Assembly: GCA_007116135.1 (NCBI GenBank)
Contig: SKIZ01000038.1
Span: 1-47,896, forward strand
DNA length: 47,896 nt
Reading direction: 5' to 3'
Origin: Burkholderiaceae bacterium
Lineage (GTDB): Bacteria > Pseudomonadota > Gammaproteobacteria > Burkholderiales > Burkholderiaceae_B
Shown: piece after piece, positions 27,184 through 34,704 of the stretch
Layout: each line of letters begins with the position of its first letter
Position numbering within the stretch: the first letter of the stretch is position 1
Notes under the pieces: generated by a model
The model's database searches: none
Told to the model about the DNA's origin: nothing
What the model saw: the letters and a program-made list of their open reading frames with translations, nothing else
Translations under genes and position numbers: made by a program

Positions 27184-28020
27184 TTGAGCATTCACCAGTC
27201 AGTCCAACGGGTCACCGTCCCTCAACTCATGTCGCGCAAAGGGCAACGAAAGATTGTTGCTCTGACTGCGCACAACAGCGTCATGGCGCAGCTTGTCGAC
27301 GAGTTTTTGGATTTCATTTTGATCGGTGATTCCACAGCGATGGTAGCTTACGGTTTGCCCAACACGCTATCGATCACTGTCGAGCAAATCGCCGCGCACT
27401 CGGCCGCTGTAGCTCGCTCAACGCGTCACGCCTGTGTTGTTGCCGACATGCCCTTTGGCTCTTACCAAAAGTCCTGCGAACAGGCTTTTGAAAACGCCGC
27501 TTACCTATTGGCTCAAGGTCATGCTGATGCCGTCAAGCTCGAAGGCGGCGCCAACATGGCACCAACCATTGCATTTCTAACCAGTCGCGGCATACCAGTG
27601 CTTGGTCACATTGGTCTAATGCCTCAACACGTTCACACCATGGGCGGCTACAAGGCGCAAGGCATGACCGATGCAGCAGCGCAACAGCTGCTAGCCGATG
27701 CTCAGGCGGTTGCCCAAGCGGGTGCTTTTGGCGTGGTCATTGAAGGCGTCAAGGAGTCAGTGGCAGCCGAAATTACGGCTGAAGTCACGGTTCCCACCAT
27801 TGGCATTGGCGCATCAGCGGCTTGCGATGGTCAAATTCTGGTGACCGAGGACATGCTTGGCTTGAACGGTGATCGAGTGCCGCGCTTTGTTAAGCGCTAC
27901 GCCGACTTGGCCAATGAGATTAAAGCGGCTGTTCAACGATATGCCGATGATGTGCGCGTGGGCGCCTTTCCTGAAGACAAGCACTGCTTTGGCATCAAGG
28001 CACCACCCGCGAACAAGTAA
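27184..28020 (+). CDS. panB: 3-methyl-2-oxobutanoate hydroxymethyltransferase
   Basis: PanB makes ketopantoate from 2-oxoisovalerate and methylene-tetrahydrofolate, the first step to pantothenate and coenzyme A. The Mg ligands Asp49 (LIGDS) and Asp88 (VADMPFGSY), substrate-binding Lys118 with Glu120 (VKLEGG), GHIGLMPQ and the catalytic Glu187 (VVIEGV) are all visible. The 278-residue length is normal. The start is TTG 27184: family members begin with nearly the same SIHxxVxRxTVPQL sequence, and no ATG is available. The conserved LTAY before the active site reads LTAHN here, a minor change. The partner panC is not in the window. Confidence 0.96.
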   Translation: MSIHQSVQRVTVPQLMSRKGQRKIVALTAHNSVMAQLVDEFLDFILIGDSTAMVAYGLPNTLSITVEQIAAHSAAVARSTRHACVVADMPFGSYQKSCEQAFENAAYLLAQGHADAVKLEGGANMAPTIAFLTSRGIPVLGHIGLMPQHVHTMGGYKAQGMTDAAAQQLLADAQAVAQAGAFGVVIEGVKESVAAEITAEVTVPTIGIGASAACDGQILVTEDMLGLNGDRVPRFVKRYADLANEIKAAVQRYADDVRVGAFPEDKHCFGIKAPPANK

Positions 28021-28035
28021 CTGTCGGAGCTCGAC

Positions 28036-28548
28036 TTGGATACAAAGGCAAAACCCGAAGGTTCAGACATCGTCTGGCACGTGGTCAAACAGTCTGCCGT
28101 TCATGGCCGTGGCGTTTTTGCCCGGCGCAAGATTCCCGCTGGCACCCGAATTATTGAATACCAGGGGCAGCGAATCAGTGACAAAGAAGCCGATCGGCGC
28201 CATCCGACCAATCCTGATGATCCGTTTCACACCTTCTTTTTCGTCTTGAGCAGCGGCAAGGTCATCGACGGCAATGACCAAGGTAACGACGCGCGCTGGA
28301 TCAACCACTCGTGCCAAGCCAACTGTGAAAGCGAGGAAGGTCAGGGCGGCAAACGCGTCTACATCAAGGCAAAGCGTGACATCGCTCGGGGCGAAGAGCT
28401 CAATTACGACTACGGACTCGTGATGGACAACAAACCGACCAAGCAAGACAGGCTTGACTACGCCTGCCGCTGTGGCAGCCCCCTTTGCCGTGGCACGATG
28501 CTTGCCTTACCGAAAAAGAAAAAATCAAAGGCCAAGAAAACCGCTTGA
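28036..28548 (+). CDS. SET-domain protein-lysine methyltransferase with post-SET motif
   Basis: The 170-residue protein is essentially one SET domain. SET motifs in order: HGRGVFARRKIPAGT (23-37), RWINHSCQANCE (87-98, the SAM-binding NHSC), and GEELNYDYG (119-127, catalytic tyrosines). A post-SET zinc motif (CRCGSPLC, Cys144/146/151) follows, then a basic tail PKKKKSKAKKTA. SET enzymes transfer methyl groups to lysine in proteins. Bacterial examples target host histones or the organism's own H1-like proteins. The start appears to be TTG 28036, fifteen bases after panB, so it may be co-transcribed. The target is unknown; the H1-like tail of topB, two genes away, is a speculative candidate. Confidence 0.9.
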   Translation: MDTKAKPEGSDIVWHVVKQSAVHGRGVFARRKIPAGTRIIEYQGQRISDKEADRRHPTNPDDPFHTFFFVLSSGKVIDGNDQGNDARWINHSCQANCESEEGQGGKRVYIKAKRDIARGEELNYDYGLVMDNKPTKQDRLDYACRCGSPLCRGTMLALPKKKKSKAKKTA

Positions 28549-28562
28549 CTCACCGTTAACGG

Positions 28563-29027
28563 TCAAACGAGTAACCACCATGCACTGGCAATGCATGCCA
28601 AAACGCCCGCTGTCAGAATCGTGCGCAATGAAAACAACCAGGCGGGCGCCACACCGGGATACGCGCGCACGAGCCACGCATCGCCAAGCCATTGCAATAC
28701 GAACCCAGCCGCTAGCATCAATAGCCCAATGTCCAAATTAACCAACAGCGCAAACCAGCCTATCAACGCAGGGGTCACGCTCCAGTAAAACATGATCGAC
28801 TTAGGTGCCTGCTGCCCGGTGGCTGCAGCTAGCCCCCACCAGATCGCCCCCACAAAGCTAAGAATGACCGCACCATAGGTGTTAAACATGTACAAGGCCT
28901 GCACCGGTGGCAGCGGCGCTGCCCAAACACCGGAAAAGGCCAGTGCTATGAACGGAATCAATCCGGCTAAGCCTGGCAAAAGCACGGCCAACGGGATCTT
29001 GTAGTCTTGCTTTTCAGTGATGGTCAT
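28563..29027 (-). CDS. DUF3429 integral membrane protein
   Basis: The product of about 154 residues is nearly all hydrophobic, with about five predicted helices: IPLAVLLPGLAGLIPFIALA, a helix over YMFNTYGAVILSFVGAIWWG, WSVTPALIGWFALLVN, IGLLMLAAGFVLQWL, and a final one ending ACIASAWWLLV. The central FVGAIWWGLA is characteristic of the DUF3429 family. The function is unknown. A TTG at 29060 would lengthen it by 11 residues, but ATG 29027 follows AAGGA and is preferred. It is convergent with the SET gene and divergent from the DUF455 gene. The palindrome ACCGTTAACGGT (28552-28563) lies at the convergent junction. Confidence 0.82.
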   Translation of the reverse strand: MTITEKQDYKIPLAVLLPGLAGLIPFIALAFSGVWAAPLPPVQALYMFNTYGAVILSFVGAIWWGLAAATGQQAPKSIMFYWSVTPALIGWFALLVNLDIGLLMLAAGFVLQWLGDAWLVRAYPGVAPAWLFSLRTILTAGVLACIASAWWLLV

Positions 29028-29091
29028 CGGCACGATGTCCTTTTTTATAATCGCAGTCAACCAATTCTAACGCTAGCGCTAAACTGCCATC

Positions 29092-29910
29092 ATGACAACG
29101 ACTTTCTCGGCTGAGGCTCGGGCCTTATCGCTTGATGCCCTGATGTGCTGCGACATTGAACAAAAAGGCCAGCTTGCCAGTTCACTGCTCGACACCGTGG
29201 CGATCGATCCAGAGACAGTATGGCCTGAGCCTGACGGCCTGCGCTTATCGCCTGGGCGCGCACCGAAGCCCGCGCTTGTGCCACCAAACCAACTTAAACA
29301 CCGCAGCGTCCATACAGCCTTGGGGCGAGCAACCCTGATTCACGCGCTGGCACACATTGAATTTAACGCCATCAACTTAGCGCTTGACGTGCTTTGGCGC
29401 TTTGCCGGCATGCCGCGGTCGTTCTACCTTGACTGGATGCGTGTGGCGCGCGAGGAAGCCTACCACTTTGGCCTTCTGACGGCTAGGTTAGCGTCGCTTG
29501 GGTATCGCTATGGCGACTTTCCCGCACACAACGGGCTGTGGGAGATGGCCAGTAAAACGGCTGACGATTTGCTAGCCCGCCTTGCACTGGTGCCACGCAC
29601 ACTTGAGGCGCGCGGCCTCGATGCCTCGCCGCCGATGCGAGATAAGCTGGCTCACGCAGGCGACCACGACAGTGCCGAAATTCTAGACGTGATCCTGCGT
29701 GACGAAATCGGCCACGTTGCCATTGGCAACCGCTGGTATCGATTCGTCTGCGAGCAGCGTGGCCTTGAACCGGTACAGACCTACGAGGTTCTCGCGCAAA
29801 AGTACAACGCCCCGCGTCTACGAGGCCCCTTTAACCTAGACGCCCGTCGTCAGGCAGGCTTTGATGAGCTTGAGTTAAAGCAACTAGAGACGCTCATGCA
29901 AAACCCCTGA
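29092..29910 (+). CDS. Ferritin-like DUF455 protein
   Basis: The 272-residue protein matches DUF455, a ferritin-like four-helix-bundle family. Candidate metal ligands lie in three helices: HALAHIEFNAINLALD (Glu and His), REEAYHFGLL (Glu-Glu, His) and RDEIGHVAIGNRWY (Glu, His). This is the E-x-x-H spacing of di-iron proteins such as MiaE and rubrerythrin. The N-terminal part, with REAxAL-like sequence and PGRAPKPALVPP, is typical for the family. The substrate is unknown; an oxygen-dependent hydroxylase is a reasonable guess. It ends eight bases before the leuA stop on the other strand. Confidence 0.85.
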   Translation: MTTTFSAEARALSLDALMCCDIEQKGQLASSLLDTVAIDPETVWPEPDGLRLSPGRAPKPALVPPNQLKHRSVHTALGRATLIHALAHIEFNAINLALDVLWRFAGMPRSFYLDWMRVAREEAYHFGLLTARLASLGYRYGDFPAHNGLWEMASKTADDLLARLALVPRTLEARGLDASPPMRDKLAHAGDHDSAEILDVILRDEIGHVAIGNRWYRFVCEQRGLEPVQTYEVLAQKYNAPRLRGPFNLDARRQAGFDELELKQLETLMQNP

Positions 29911-29918
29911 CATCTGTA

Positions 29919-31631
29919 TCAAGCAGCCGTTTTTTCCGTCGAACCCGATAGATCAATATCACCGTGAGCTTGAACATAACGGTTTAAAGCGCTCAGCACG
30001 GCTGTAAACGACGCGGTAACAATATCGCGATCGACGCCGACCCCAAAGCCTGTGGGCGCTTGAGCAATCCGGACCTCGACATAACAAGCCGCGCGCGTCT
30101 CTGTGCCAGCACCGATGGCATGCTCGTGATAGTCAACGATACGCAATGGAACGCCTAAACAATTGACAAACGCTGCGATCGCACCATCACCATGGCCATG
30201 CAAAACCTTCCGCTCGCCATCAACCTCGACTTGCGCTTCGATGGCGAACTGTCGGCCCTCGCCGGCATCGGGGTCCCCGGTAATTCGGTGCTTGATGAGC
30301 TTAAAGGGCGTGGTTTTGGCTAAATACTCCTGCTCGAAAATCCCGTAAACATCACGCGCACTGACTTCGCGACCGGTCTCGTCAGTCACCCGCTGGATAG
30401 CCCGACTGAACTCAATTTGCAAACGACGTGGCAGCGCCAAGCCTTGCTCTTGCTCGAGCAGGTAGGAGACACCTCCTTTGCCCGACTGACTGTTGACCCG
30501 GATAACGGCATCGTAGCTGCGACCAAGGTCAGCTGGGTCGATTGGCAGGTAAGGAACCTCCCAGACCGCATCAGGCTTTTGAACCGCGAAGCCCTTCTTG
30601 ATGGCGTCTTGGTGCGAGCCTGAAAAAGCGGTAAACACCAAGTCGCCTACATAGGGGTGGCGCGGGTGCACTGGCAGTTGGTTGCATTGTTCGACGGTTC
30701 GCCGGACTTCATCAATATCAGAGAAGTCCAGTCCAGGATGTATGCCTTGGGTATAAAGGTTAAGTGCCAGCGTCACCAAATCAACGTTACCGGTTCGCTC
30801 ACCGTTGCCAAATAAGCATCCCTCAATCCGATCGGCACCAGCCATGAGTCCCAGTTCAGCGGCGGCTACCGCAGTGCCGCGGTCATTATGCGGGTGCAGG
30901 CTAAGGACCACGCAGTCGCGGCGGTTCAGGCGCGTGTGCATGAACTCGATCTGATCGGCATACATGTTTGGCGTCGTCGCCTCAATAGTTGCAGGCAGAT
31001 TAAAAACTATTTTTTTCTCCGGCGTCGGGTTCCAGGTCTCGGTGACCGCGTTGCAAACGTCCAAGGCAAACTCCGGTTCGGTGGTGCTAAAGACCTCCGG
31101 GGAGTACTCGTAATACCAGTCTGTCTCTGGATGCTTGGCCATGCACGCCATCACGGTGCGTGTGCCGTCAATGGCCACTTGCTTGACCTGTTCCTTGTTC
31201 ATGTCAAAGACGATCTTACGAAAGGCCGGTGCGCAGGCGTTGTAGAGATGAATCATGGCTTTCTTTGCACCAGCAGCCGACTCGACCGTGCGCTCAATCA
31301 GTTCGGGGCGCGCCTGAGTCAACGCAATGATCGTGACGTCCTCAGGTATGCGGTTCTCATCGACGAGCTTGCGCACAAAATCAAAATCGGTCTGCGATGC
31401 CGACGGAAAGCCGACTTCGATTTCCTTAATGCCGATGCGAATCAGCATATCGAAAAACTCGAGCTTGCGCTCAACGCTCATCGGTTCAATCAGGGACTGA
31501 TTACCATCGCGCAAGTCCGTGCTCATCCAAACCGGGGGCTTGGTGATCGTTTTAGATGGCCAGGTCCTCTCAGAAAAGTCGCGATTAAACGGCTTGAACG
31601 GGACGTATTTGGAAGCTGGGTTGGCAAGCAT
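29919..31631 (-). CDS. leuA: 2-isopropylmalate synthase, long form
   Basis: LeuA condenses acetyl-CoA with 2-oxoisovalerate, the first committed step to leucine. This is the 570-residue form: N-terminus with [16 protein letters not shown], the DRE-TIM motif [15 protein letters not shown] (38-52), the metal histidines in [11 protein letters not shown], and [15 protein letters not shown]. It ends with a LeuA dimer domain for leucine feedback inhibition (ALLxxG-like IRIAQAP... [20 protein letters not shown]). The ATG at 31631 follows GAGG at 5-6 bases. The gene stands alone. The 382-base stretch upstream has no convincing gene and probably holds its promoter and leader. Confidence 0.96.
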   Translation of the reverse strand: MLANPASKYVPFKPFNRDFSERTWPSKTITKPPVWMSTDLRDGNQSLIEPMSVERKLEFFDMLIRIGIKEIEVGFPSASQTDFDFVRKLVDENRIPEDVTIIALTQARPELIERTVESAAGAKKAMIHLYNACAPAFRKIVFDMNKEQVKQVAIDGTRTVMACMAKHPETDWYYEYSPEVFSTTEPEFALDVCNAVTETWNPTPEKKIVFNLPATIEATTPNMYADQIEFMHTRLNRRDCVVLSLHPHNDRGTAVAAAELGLMAGADRIEGCLFGNGERTGNVDLVTLALNLYTQGIHPGLDFSDIDEVRRTVEQCNQLPVHPRHPYVGDLVFTAFSGSHQDAIKKGFAVQKPDAVWEVPYLPIDPADLGRSYDAVIRVNSQSGKGGVSYLLEQEQGLALPRRLQIEFSRAIQRVTDETGREVSARDVYGIFEQEYLAKTTPFKLIKHRITGDPDAGEGRQFAIEAQVEVDGERKVLHGHGDGAIAAFVNCLGVPLRIVDYHEHAIGAGTETRAACYVEVRIAQAPTGFGVGVDRDIVTASFTAVLSALNRYVQAHGDIDLSGSTEKTAA

Positions 31632-32013
31632 GTTTACCTCGTGGCGCCTTAAAGCAAGGCATTATTCTATTTCAGTGTATGAGCACAAAGGGTCGCGATC
31701 AGCTCAGGGCGCTGTCGTCGATGTGGCCAAAGGCTGCCGGACTGCCACAGGGCGCTAGGCCCGGCAACCGATCGGTAGTAGTAGAGGACGTAGCGCGAGC
31801 GCGCAAGCGTAAGATTGGCCCGAACCGCGCACACCAAAGCCGCCAGCGGGCGCTGACGCTATAGAGATGATGTGGGCAGAATCTCGAGTCATAGGCTATA
31901 GCTAACCACAGAAATCTTTTTTTTTCAAGACCCAAAGGCCGTTAGAGACCCTTCAAGAGCAAGAAAACGCTGTTTTGCGACCTGCTTACCACAAAAGGGT
32001 CTGACGGCTTTAC
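31632..32013. other. Gene-poor 382-bp region upstream of leuA
   Basis: No confident coding sequence lies here. On the minus strand, leading into leuA, a frame runs from a TTG at 31935 to a TGA at 31699 (78 codons). It begins GLEKKRFLWLAIAYDSRFCP and is rich in Arg and Trp with a run of Ser/Thr codons; it has no good ribosome-binding site. It could be a leader reading frame but is not leucine-rich. A run of nine T (31917-31925, plus strand) and the octamer palindrome GCTATAGC (31895-31902) stand at its start. Short plus-strand frames overlap it and look random. I saw no tRNA, RNase P or 6S signature. Confidence 0.5.
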
Positions 32014-32598
32014 TCAAGGTTCAGCAGTCTGGCCGCGCTCACTTTTCCCAAGCTCACTTGCTGCACTGATGGATTTGACCAGCGCCTCATGCTGGGCGCG
32101 CGCATTGGCCAATTTACGCACTCGCCCACTACTTAATTCATCGCGCGTGTTCATGAGGTCACCAATTGTCACGGGCCCAGCCTCGTGGTTCCAGGCCCAC
32201 AACAGGACTTCGGATGCCTGTGGAGAGATTAGTTGGGTTAAGTTTTGTACATCAGTGACCGAAACCGCGATCTGTCGCCCTCTTTTTAGGCTAGCCTTGA
32301 GCCAAGCATTGGCTAGCGAAAGTACAATGAGCGTAAGAATTATCGTGACGGCCCACCAGAGATAGGGATTAATCTGTGTCAGGAAAGACACAACCTGGGG
32401 ACCGAGCGACTGCAGCCCGTCATACGAAACCAGCGAGCCACCAATCAGGATTTGCTTGCTGATCCAGACCCACAAGAGGGCTGCGATCGCCAGAACCGCG
32501 GCGCGCACAAACCAGCCCGGCATGCAACGCTTGCGAAGCAGCCGATTTAAATGCTGTAGGTCTGATTTAGTAGCGGTTTTTGTATCATCGTTTCGCAT
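32014..32598 (-). CDS. Two-helix inner-membrane protein of unknown function
   Basis: The 194-residue product has a basic N-terminus, two hydrophobic segments (about 31-52 AVLAIAALLWVWISKQILI and 80-100 WAVTIILTLIVLSLANAW) and a polar C-terminal half. The C-terminal half (QLISPQASEVLLWAWNHEAGPVTIGDLMNTRDELSSGRVRKLANAR, read in parts) looks helical, with a possible winged-helix-like turn. I do not recognise a named family. The start is ATG 32598 or ATG 32616, and the rpoN ATG lies at 32615 on the other strand, so the two genes share almost no upstream space. It is read away from rpoN. Confidence 0.65.
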   Translation of the reverse strand: MRNDDTKTATKSDLQHLNRLLRKRCMPGWFVRAAVLAIAALLWVWISKQILIGGSLVSYDGLQSLGPQVVSFLTQINPYLWWAVTIILTLIVLSLANAWLKASLKRGRQIAVSVTDVQNLTQLISPQASEVLLWAWNHEAGPVTIGDLMNTRDELSSGRVRKLANARAQHEALVKSISAASELGKSERGQTAEP

Positions 32599-32614
32599 AG
32601 GCGCTATTTTACGC

Positions 32615-34039
32615 ATGGTTAGGCAATCTTTAGACCTCAGAATGGGGCAGCAACTGAAGTTGACGCCTGCTCTGCAGCAGTCTATCCGATTACTGCAGCT
32701 CTCGAGTCTTGACTTGCAAGGGGAAATTGAGCGCGCGCTCGCTGAGAACCCATTGCTAGAAGACTCGGCGCAAGACGGCGAGGATGTCGCGCCCGAGCCT
32801 GTGGTGCAGAAGATCGAGTCTGAGCCAGCGGCCTTGCCGATCGCCGAGGGCCGCGGCGGTGCGCGTCACAGTTTTGATGACGAGCAGACTGAGCGTCCCG
32901 AAAGCAGTGCGTCTATTTCTCTGCGTGAACACCTTTTGTCGCAACTTGGCCAAACCCGGGCGGGGCCTCGTGACGTGGCGCTCGTTGGTCTACTGGTGGA
33001 CGACTTAAATGAAGACGGGTTTCTGGAGTCCGATCTGCAGACCATTTGCGACATGCTTGAGCCTGCGCTCGAGGTAGAGGTTGGTGAGTTGCAAGCGGCT
33101 TTGCGTCTACTGCAGTCTTTTGACCCAAGCGGCATCGGTGCCAGGGACCTAGCGGAGTGCCTGAGCTTGCAATTGCGTGAGCCGGACCTTGGGCACTTGC
33201 CAGCGCTAGCTGACCCAGAGATCTTGCGCGTGGCGCGGCTTGTATGCAGCCAACACCTCGACGTGCTCGCCACGGGCAACATGTCACGCCTGCAAGGCTT
33301 GGTTCAAACCAATGAACAAGCGCTGCGCCAGGCTCACGCCTGCATCTTGCGGTTAAACCCGCGACCGGCTAGCCCATGGAGCAAGCCAGCAGCCGACTTC
33401 GCAATCCCAGACATTATCGTACGTAAAGGCGTACGTGGCTGGCATGCGGTTTTGAACGAATCTGCGTTACCGCAGCTCAAAGTCAATGACCTTTATGCCC
33501 AAGCACTTGGCAGCGCAAGACAATCCGAACACAGCGCACTGCATGGGCAATTGCAGGAGGCCCGTTGGTTGATTCGTAACATCACCCAACGATTCGAGAC
33601 CATTTTGCGGGTCTCGTCCTTCATCGTTGAGCACCAACAGCTGGTATTTGAGCGTGGCTGGGGGGCATTGAAGCCGCTGACCCTGCGCGAAGTCGCCCAA
33701 GAGCTAAACCTTCATGAGTCGACCATTTCGCGAGCAACCAACCAGAAATATATGCTCACACCGCTTGGCACGATCGAGCTGAAACGGTTTTTTGGCACGG
33801 GCGTCAGTGGCGATGCCGGTCAAATCACATCGTCTACTGCCATACAAACCCGAATCAGCAGCCTGATCGATCAGGAGCCCTGCGAAAAGCCCCTGTCAGA
33901 CGCTCAACTGGTATCTTTGCTCGACCAAGAGGGAATCAGAGTGGCCCGCCGAACGGTCGCGAAATACCGCGAGCTCTTGCGCATACCGACGGCGTCGCTG
34001 CGTAAATCGCGCAGCCTGGCAAGGCGCCAGGAGAGCTAG
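32615..34039 (+). CDS. rpoN: RNA polymerase sigma-54 factor
   Basis: RpoN directs RNA polymerase to -24/-12 promoters that need AAA+ activators. The 474-residue protein starts MVRQSLDLRMGQQ, followed by the Gln/Leu-rich activator-interacting region I (LTPALQQSIRLLQLSSLDLQ). An acidic region II (about 55-95) comes next, then the core-binding domain, and the DNA-binding HTH with LREVAQELNLHESTISRATNQK. The RpoN box ARRTVAKYRE is at 444-453, close to the C-terminus. The longer frame upstream runs through the opposite gene and is not homologous. In most betaproteobacteria rpoN follows lptB and precedes hpf; neither is here. Confidence 0.96.
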   Translation: MVRQSLDLRMGQQLKLTPALQQSIRLLQLSSLDLQGEIERALAENPLLEDSAQDGEDVAPEPVVQKIESEPAALPIAEGRGGARHSFDDEQTERPESSASISLREHLLSQLGQTRAGPRDVALVGLLVDDLNEDGFLESDLQTICDMLEPALEVEVGELQAALRLLQSFDPSGIGARDLAECLSLQLREPDLGHLPALADPEILRVARLVCSQHLDVLATGNMSRLQGLVQTNEQALRQAHACILRLNPRPASPWSKPAADFAIPDIIVRKGVRGWHAVLNESALPQLKVNDLYAQALGSARQSEHSALHGQLQEARWLIRNITQRFETILRVSSFIVEHQQLVFERGWGALKPLTLREVAQELNLHESTISRATNQKYMLTPLGTIELKRFFGTGVSGDAGQITSSTAIQTRISSLIDQEPCEKPLSDAQLVSLLDQEGIRVARRTVAKYRELLRIPTASLRKSRSLARRQES

Positions 34040-34665
34040 TTGGTCACGCCAACGGGCGACGGGCACAACGGATCGCGACCCCAGGCCTGGTTAGGTGAGC
34101 AGAACTTTTGGCGCGCTTTTTCGATGCAGCCAGGACGTGAGAAAAACCCAACTTGGGCGCAAGCATCGATTGCCGCTTGTAGGTCCTGTTGCCAAGACAC
34201 GGGCGCGGCACGCGGCTCTGGTTCAGTGCTGCGAGCCTGTTGCTCAGACCCAGGCGCTTGCGTGGTCAAATCGACCGTAGCGATCTCGCCCTCACCAGTT
34301 GGCAGCCCGAGACCGGCGCTCGCTAGCATGTCGGCCACTGTGTAGGAGTCATCGCCTCGGCCAAGTACAACCATTGGATCGAGGTTCGTCTCAAATAGTG
34401 AAATCGGTTCGATTTCCCACATGGGTTGCAGCTTCTGAAAAGGCTCTCCCATCGTGCCGTCCAGCCTCGGTTGCGGGGCAATCGAGGCCAGCGGTCTGCC
34501 TGAGGCGTCGAGAATAGGTTCAAGCGGCCTGCTTACATTGGTGCGCGGATCTGCGGTTAGTCGCGGCGTTTGGTCAACCAACCAATTGCCCAGCATGACG
34601 CCTGCGGCAGCACTGGCCACAAGCATCAAGGCAATAAAAACAAACAAACCGCGCCAGCTCATCAT
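34036..34665 (-). CDS. Membrane-anchored protein with C-terminal four-cysteine module
   Basis: The 209-residue product has one N-terminal hydrophobic segment (LFVFIALMLVASAAAGVML, about 7-25), a long polar low-complexity middle, and a compact C-terminal module with Cys169, Cys180, Cys189 and Cys201: ACAQVGFFSRPGC, then ARQKFCSPNQAWG and PLCP. The module resembles a conserved ending I recall in Burkholderiales hypotheticals (G-F-F-x-R-P-x-C ... C ... W-G ... C-P). Two disulfides in the periplasm are likely. The stop codon overlaps the rpoN stop by four bases. Function unknown. Confidence 0.65.
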   Translation of the reverse strand: MMSWRGLFVFIALMLVASAAAGVMLGNWLVDQTPRLTADPRTNVSRPLEPILDASGRPLASIAPQPRLDGTMGEPFQKLQPMWEIEPISLFETNLDPMVVLGRGDDSYTVADMLASAGLGLPTGEGEIATVDLTTQAPGSEQQARSTEPEPRAAPVSWQQDLQAAIDACAQVGFFSRPGCIEKARQKFCSPNQAWGRDPLCPSPVGVTN

Positions 34666-34704
34666 TAACTCATTGGCTCTTGGGCTCTTGAGAACATCAC
34701 TTTA

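Noticed and set aside
30888-31652. 254-codon open frame antisense to leuA
   Set aside because: leuA is full-length and clearly conserved on the other strand; the antisense frame is a side effect of GC-rich third positions and has no recognisable motif.
31632-32013. tRNA, RNase P, tmRNA or 6S RNA gene upstream of leuA
   Set aside because: None of the conserved elements (CCA-ended cloverleaf, GAGGAAAGTCC, tmRNA tag frame) could be found on either strand.
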